This document shows positions 1 through 7,016 of a stretch of 7,016 bases of DNA, piece by piece. The stretch covers positions 1 to 7,016 of the forward strand of contig JAJZHS010000131.1 in assembly GCA_021798395.1 (NCBI GenBank), read 5' to 3'. A program made the position numbers and the translations under genes. The notes below the pieces were generated by a model, which saw nothing but the letters and a program-made list of their open reading frames with translations, was not told the origin of the DNA and made no database searches. The stretch comes from Pseudomonadota bacterium. GTDB taxonomy: Bacteria; Pseudomonadota; Gammaproteobacteria; Burkholderiales; Burkholderiaceae_C. Position 1 is the stretch's first letter, and each line of letters starts with the position of its first letter.

Positions 1-1864
<1,864 letters not shown>

Positions 1865-1870
1865 GACAGA

Positions 1871-1875
1871 CTCCT
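1871..1875 (-). promoter_or_regulatory. Shine-Dalgarno site of ftsH
   Basis: AGGAG on the minus strand lies six bases before the TTG at 1864-1862. This is the strongest ribosome binding site in the window, and it decides the unusual start codon. Confidence 0.85.
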
Positions 1876-1933
1876 GGGGGCCCTTTGCGCGCCACGGGCC
1901 AAGCAGATCGAATCAGACTTCAATCTGCGTCCG

Positions 1934-1939
1934 ATTCTA
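1934..1939 (-). promoter_or_regulatory. Possible -10 element of an ftsH promoter
   Basis: The minus strand reads TAGAAT, five of six matches to the sigma-70 consensus. It would place the transcription start near 1927 and give a leader of about 63 bases. At 16-18 bp spacing there is no acceptable -35 hexamer (AAGGGC at 17 bp). The promoter is therefore weak, activator-dependent or not real. No convincing sigma-32 (heat-shock) pattern was found, although ftsH is a heat-shock gene in E. coli. Confidence 0.35.
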
Positions 1940-1943
1940 GGCG

Positions 1944-1966
1944 AATCAAGGTATGCGCCCTTGATT
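1944..1966. repeat. Perfect 8-bp inverted repeat upstream of ftsH
   Basis: AATCAAGG at 1944-1951 and CCTTGATT at 1959-1966 are exact reverse complements separated by seven bases. The dyad lies just upstream of the TAGAAT hexamer and covers the place of a -35 box. The symmetry is seen directly. A role as an operator or activator site is inference. As RNA from the rlmE transcript it could also form a modest hairpin. Confidence 0.5.
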
Positions 1967-2006
1967 TCTTGCACGATGACCGACACGGCTTCGATGTTTT
2001 GCTTTC

Positions 2007-2032
2007 GCTATCGCTCAATCATAAGCGATAGC
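2007..2032 (-). repeat. Perfect 9-bp inverted repeat just after the rlmE stop
   Basis: GCTATCGCT at 2007-2015 and AGCGATAGC at 2024-2032 pair perfectly around an 8-base loop. In the rlmE transcript the stem begins three bases after the stop codon. It is followed by GAAAGCAAAAC rather than a run of U, so it is not a standard intrinsic terminator. It may protect the rlmE 3' end, mark a processing site, or cause partial termination before ftsH. It has the same symmetry on the plus strand, also without a U-tract. Confidence 0.5.
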
Positions 2033-2034
2033 CA

Positions 2035-2667
2035 TCACCCTTGCTTGCGCAGGCCGCTGCCGAGCACGAACACTTCGGCCGACCGGTCGCGCGACGCCTT
2101 CGGCTTGAGGGTCCTGACGACCCGGAACTGCTGCTTGAAGCGCGTCACGATCTGGCTGAAGTAGCCGGTGTGAAAGCTCTTCATCAGCAAGGCGCCGTCG
2201 GCCTCGAGCCAGTTCCCGGCGAAGTCCAGCGCCAGTTCGGCCAGATGCTCGATGCGCGCCGCGTCGGCCGACGCGATGCCCGACAGATTGGGCGCCATGT
2301 CCGACAGCACGACGTCGACGCGTCGCCCGAGCAGCGCCGCCTCGAGGCGCTTCAGCGCCTCGGGCTCGCGGAAATCGCCCTGAATGAAGTGCACGCCTTC
2401 GACAGGCTCCATCGGCAGCAGGTCCAGCGCAACGATCGCGCCGGCGCGGTCCGCGCCGAGCTTGCGCGCCAGGTACTGCGACCAGGCGCCCGGCGCGCTG
2501 CCCAGGTCGACGACCACTTGCCCGGGGCGCAGCAGCCGGTGCGCCTCGTCGATCTCGCGCAGCTTGTAGACCGCGCGCGACCGGTAGTTGTCCTTCTGCG
2601 CCTGCTTGACGTAGGGGTCGGTCAGATGCTCGTTCAACCACGCTTTCTTGAAACGATTTTTCTTCAT
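2035..2667 (-). CDS. rlmE: 23S rRNA 2'-O-ribose U2552 methyltransferase RlmE (RrmJ/FtsJ)
   Basis: SAM-dependent methyltransferase that modifies the 23S rRNA A-loop (U2552 in E. coli) late in 50S assembly, in the cytosol. It is 210 aa; the E. coli protein is 209. The SAM-binding motif VDLGSAPGAWSQ is at residues 53-64 and a second SAM contact region, LDLLPM, at 81-86. The K-D-K-E catalytic set is complete: K35, D123 (in SDMAP), K163 and E198, matching K38, D124, K164 and E199 of E. coli. The basic N-terminus MKKNRFKKAW is typical. The frame stays open upstream to 3087, but that part is antisense to yhbY and unlike the family, so the ATG at 2667-2665 was chosen. A GTG three codons upstream is the only close alternative. 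No good Shine-Dalgarno is visible. It is probably cotranscribed with ftsH, as in E. coli. Confidence 0.96.
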   Translation of the reverse strand: MKKNRFKKAWLNEHLTDPYVKQAQKDNYRSRAVYKLREIDEAHRLLRPGQVVVDLGSAPGAWSQYLARKLGADRAGAIVALDLLPMEPVEGVHFIQGDFREPEALKRLEAALLGRRVDVVLSDMAPNLSGIASADAARIEHLAELALDFAGNWLEADGALLMKSFHTGYFSQIVTRFKQQFRVVRTLKPKASRDRSAEVFVLGSGLRKQG

Positions 2668-2675
2668 CTCGAACA

Positions 2676-2689
2676 CGCCGGTCGCGGCG
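2676..2689 (-). repeat. Small GC hairpin in front of the rlmE start
   Basis: CGCCG (2676-2680) and CGGCG (2685-2689) form a five-pair, all-GC stem with a four-base loop. In rlmE mRNA it ends eight bases before the ATG, where a Shine-Dalgarno would normally sit. It is short enough to arise by chance in DNA of this composition. Confidence 0.3.
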
Positions 2690-2694
2690 CGATG

Positions 2695-2700
2695 GATAAT
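2695..2700 (+). promoter_or_regulatory. Probable -10 element of yhbY
   Basis: GATAAT matches TATAAT at five of six positions and stands out in a GC-rich gap. Exactly six bases (TCGGCC) separate it from the ATG at 2707, so the expected start of transcription falls on the A of that ATG. No recognisable -35 hexamer lies 16-18 bp upstream (AACACG at 17 bp). Confidence 0.5.
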
Positions 2701-2706
2701 TCGGCC

Positions 2707-3198
2707 ATGACGTCCCTGACCTTGACTCCCGCGCAGCGCAGCGAGAAACGCGCACAGGCCCACGGCCTCAAGCCCACCGTGCTGGTCGGCGACCAGGGCC
2801 TGAGCGCCGCGGTGCTGGCCGAGATCGACCGCGCGCTGTCCGCGCACGGCTTGATCAAGGTTCGCGTCGCCGGCGACGACCGCGACGCGCGGGCGGCGAT
2901 GCTCGACGCCATTTGCGCGCAGCTCGGCGCCGCGGCGGTGCAGAGCATCGGCCGCATGCTGGTGGTGTATCGGCCGCTGCCCGACAAGGCGGCAGCCGAG
3001 TCGGCGCCGGCAAGCCCGGCCAGGGCGACCAGGCATCGCGCGCCGCGGCAGGTCAAGGTCGTGGTGCCGAGTTCGAGTCCGACGCACCGAGCGAAGATCA
3101 AGCGCGTGACCGTGCTCGGCAACGAACGGCTGACCTCCAGCGGCCAGGTCAAGCGGGCCAAGCCACGCCAGAGCAGCGCGAAGAAGAAGGCGCCCTGA
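2707..3198 (+). CDS. yhbY: YhbY-type CRM-domain ribosome assembly RNA-binding protein
   Basis: Small RNA-binding protein of the CRM family, which associates with pre-50S particles in E. coli. It is 163 aa. Residues 6-92 form the CRM domain: LTPAQR at 6-11, the GxxG loop GDQG at 28-31, and LIKVRV at 49-54 followed by the GDDRD segment. The domain ends with IGRMLVVYRP at 81-90. E. coli YhbY is only 97 aa. The extra 70 or so residues here are strongly basic, with 18 Lys/Arg and 2 acidic residues between 94 and 163; such a tail is familiar from Burkholderiales YhbY. The ATG at 2707 matches the family N-terminus. An in-frame ATG at 2692 would add five residues but overlaps the -10-like hexamer. 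It is the only plus-strand gene here, diverging from rlmE (39-bp gap) and converging on the DUF4149 gene (57-bp gap). That convergent gap has GC-rich short repeats but no U-tract terminator. Confidence 0.93.
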   Translation: MTSLTLTPAQRSEKRAQAHGLKPTVLVGDQGLSAAVLAEIDRALSAHGLIKVRVAGDDRDARAAMLDAICAQLGAAAVQSIGRMLVVYRPLPDKAAAESAPASPARATRHRAPRQVKVVVPSSSPTHRAKIKRVTVLGNERLTSSGQVKRAKPRQSSAKKKAP

Positions 3199-3255
3199 GC
3201 TGCATCCGGGGCGGTTTCCCGAGCCCCACCGCGGGCGGCGTGCCGGACGCTCCGC

Positions 3256-3681
3256 TCAGGCCCGCTGCGGCAGGGTCCAGACATAGCTCAGTACACAGAC
3301 CGTCTGCGCGACGTAGATCGCGCTTGCCGCGACGTGCCACAAGCCGGCGTCGGCGGCGCCCGCCGCGGCCGCGGCGATCAGCCGTGGCGCCACGCCGAAC
3401 GCGCCGACGATGTCGAGCGCCAGCGCCGCGGCCACCAGAAGCAGCGGCGTGGAACGTTCCAGCGTCGGCTCGCGCGCGCGCTCGAGCACCAGCAGGACTC
3501 CGGCGCAGGCCGCGCCGGCGATCGCGATCTGGTGGAACATCCGGCTTGCCAATTCCGCTGCCAGCATCTTCTGCGGCACCACGGAGAACGCGCTCGGCGC
3601 GCCGATGGCGCCGATCGCGACCAGCCCGCCGAGCCACAGCGCGGCGACCAGATAACGCAGCCCGGCCCTGGGGGCCTTCAT
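3256..3681 (-). CDS. DUF4149-type small integral membrane protein
   Basis: Uncharacterised 141-aa inner-membrane protein with about four predicted helices, near residues 10-30, 51-67, 78-98 and 114-136. The N-terminal pattern ALWLGGLVAIGAIGAPSAF and the FHQIAIAG segment at 49-56 resemble the DUF4149 (TMEM205-like) family. That assignment is by recall of the pattern, not by a search, and no function is known to me. There is no cleavable signal peptide or catalytic motif that I can see. Its ATG at 3681-3679 overlaps the greA stop as ATGA, so translation is probably coupled to greA. AAGG ten bases upstream is a weak Shine-Dalgarno. It shares its transcript with greA, and a DUF4149 gene beside greA recurs in betaproteobacteria as I remember it. 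Confidence 0.82.
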   Translation of the reverse strand: MKAPRAGLRYLVAALWLGGLVAIGAIGAPSAFSVVPQKMLAAELASRMFHQIAIAGAACAGVLLVLERAREPTLERSTPLLLVAAALALDIVGAFGVAPRLIAAAAAGAADAGLWHVAASAIYVAQTVCVLSYVWTLPQRA

Positions 3682-4151
3682 GCGTAGCGCACCTTGACGA
3701 TTTCGTAGCTGCGCACCCCGCCGGGGGCGACGACCCGCGCCACGTCGCCCGCCTCCTTGCCGATCAGCGCGCGTGCGATCGGCGAGCTGACCGAGATCAT
3801 GCCCAGTTTCAAGTCGGCCTCGTCGTCGCCGACGATCTGGTAGACGGCTTCCTCGCCGCTGTTCTCGTCGGCGAGTTCGACGGTGGCACCGAACACGACG
3901 CGCCCGTCGGCGTTGATTTCAGCCGGGTCGATGACTTGCGCCGACGACAGCTTGCCTTCGATTTCCTTGATCCGGCCTTCGATGAATCCCTGGCGATCCT
4001 TCGCCGCCTCGTATTCGGCGTTCTCCGACAAGTCGCCCTGCGCGCGCGCCTCGGCGATGGCCTGGATCACGGCGTGGCGGTCGACAGTCTTCAAACGCTG
4101 CAGCTCGGCCCTGAGCTTTTCGGCGCCGCGACGGGTCATGGGAGTAGGCAT
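3678..4151 (-). CDS. greA: Transcription elongation factor GreA
   Basis: Binds the secondary channel of RNA polymerase and stimulates cleavage of backtracked RNA so that stalled complexes resume. It is 157 aa; the E. coli protein is 158. An N-terminal coiled coil (about 10-75) carries the acidic tip D40 and E43 in GDLSENAEY, matching D41 and E44 of E. coli. The C-terminal FKBP-like domain (about 80-157) contains RVVFGATV, QIVGDDEAD and the SPIARALIGK motif. The ATG at 4151-4149 gives the family N-terminus MPTPMTRRGAEKL. An upstream TTG at 4217 would add 22 residues translated from the terminator hairpin and is rejected. The Shine-Dalgarno is weak. It lies 72 bp downstream of carB with a terminator-like hairpin between them, so it probably has its own promoter. 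Its stop overlaps the DUF4149 start. Confidence 0.97.
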   Translation of the reverse strand: MPTPMTRRGAEKLRAELQRLKTVDRHAVIQAIAEARAQGDLSENAEYEAAKDRQGFIEGRIKEIEGKLSSAQVIDPAEINADGRVVFGATVELADENSGEEAVYQIVGDDEADLKLGMISVSSPIARALIGKEAGDVARVVAPGGVRSYEIVKVRYA

Positions 4152-4166
4152 GGGAACAATCCGTTC

Positions 4167-4205
4167 AAAAAAGACGAAACGCCGCAGCAGTGCACTGCCG
4201 CGGCG
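4167..4205 (-). terminator. Intrinsic terminator or attenuator between carB and greA
   Basis: In minus-strand RNA, 4205-4180 folds into an 11-pair stem (CGCCGCGGCAG against CTGCTGCGGCG, one G-U pair) with a TGCA tetraloop. UUUCGUC and then six U (4172-4167) follow. On the plus strand the G-U pair becomes an A-C mismatch and no U-tract follows, so the element belongs to the minus strand. The U-tract ends 15 bases before the greA ATG. It can therefore end carB transcripts and also attenuate any greA transcript that starts upstream. The four-base interruption of the U-tract suggests incomplete termination. Confidence 0.75.
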
Positions 4206-4223
4206 CCCGGTTGACAACTCCGC

Positions 4224-7016
<2,793 letters not shown>

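Noticed and set aside
2041..2706. Upstream extension of the yhbY frame (222 extra residues)
   Set aside because: It is antisense to rlmE. The CRM protein begins naturally at 2707, just after a -10-like hexamer.
2668..3087. Upstream extension of the rlmE frame (140 extra residues)
   Set aside because: It runs antisense through yhbY and has no resemblance to the RlmE family, whose members begin near the ATG at 2667.
3199..3255. Terminator in the convergent gap between yhbY and the DUF4149 gene
   Set aside because: GGGGC (3208-3212) and GCCCC (3223-3227) could pair around a 10-base loop, but the stem is short and no U-tract follows on either strand.
2913..4214. A 433-codon plus-strand open frame across yhbY, the DUF4149 gene and greA
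   Set aside because: It overlaps three supported genes in other frames and is Arg/Pro/Ala-rich without motifs.
4152..4217. TTG start at 4217 adding 22 residues to GreA
   Set aside because: The added residues are the translated terminator hairpin, and GreA proteins normally begin close to the PMTRRGAEKL motif.

Overview
The window is a high-GC bacterial chromosomal segment that looks like a betaproteobacterium of the order Burkholderiales. Two things point there: the FtsH N-terminus (MNNQWFSK, then a hydrophobic stretch ending LFTVFKQFD), and a YhbY protein with a long basic C-terminal tail. Both resemble that order as I remember it; no database search was run. The segment is conserved core genome. 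I see no mobile element, CRISPR array, tRNA, rRNA or phage gene.

Layout from left to right. ftsH (minus strand, TTG start at 1864) runs off the left edge and lacks only its last few codons. A 170-bp leader separates it from rlmE and holds a -10-like hexamer, a perfect 8-bp dyad and a hairpin just after the rlmE stop. rlmE (minus) and yhbY (plus) diverge from a 39-bp gap. yhbY converges on a small membrane-protein gene of the DUF4149 type (minus), which overlaps the end of greA by the four bases ATGA. A 72-bp gap between carB and greA holds a strong GC hairpin plus a U-tract. carB (minus) fills the rest and runs off the right edge, lacking about 150 N-terminal codons.

Functionally, FtsH (membrane protease), RlmE (23S rRNA 2'-O-methyltransferase) and YhbY (pre-50S binding protein) form a ribosome-assembly and protein-quality-control cluster. 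CarB supplies carbamoyl phosphate for pyrimidine and arginine synthesis, and GreA rescues backtracked RNA polymerase. The likely transcription units are carB, then greA-DUF4149 (by read-through and probably from its own promoter), rlmE-ftsH (probably with an extra ftsH promoter), and yhbY alone.

No wholly new system is visible. The best leads are regulatory: a possible short terminated leader RNA upstream of greA (compare GraL of E. coli), a possible leaderless yhbY mRNA, and a perfect dyad where the ftsH -35 element should be. All coding calls come from reading the sequence and from remembered family features.
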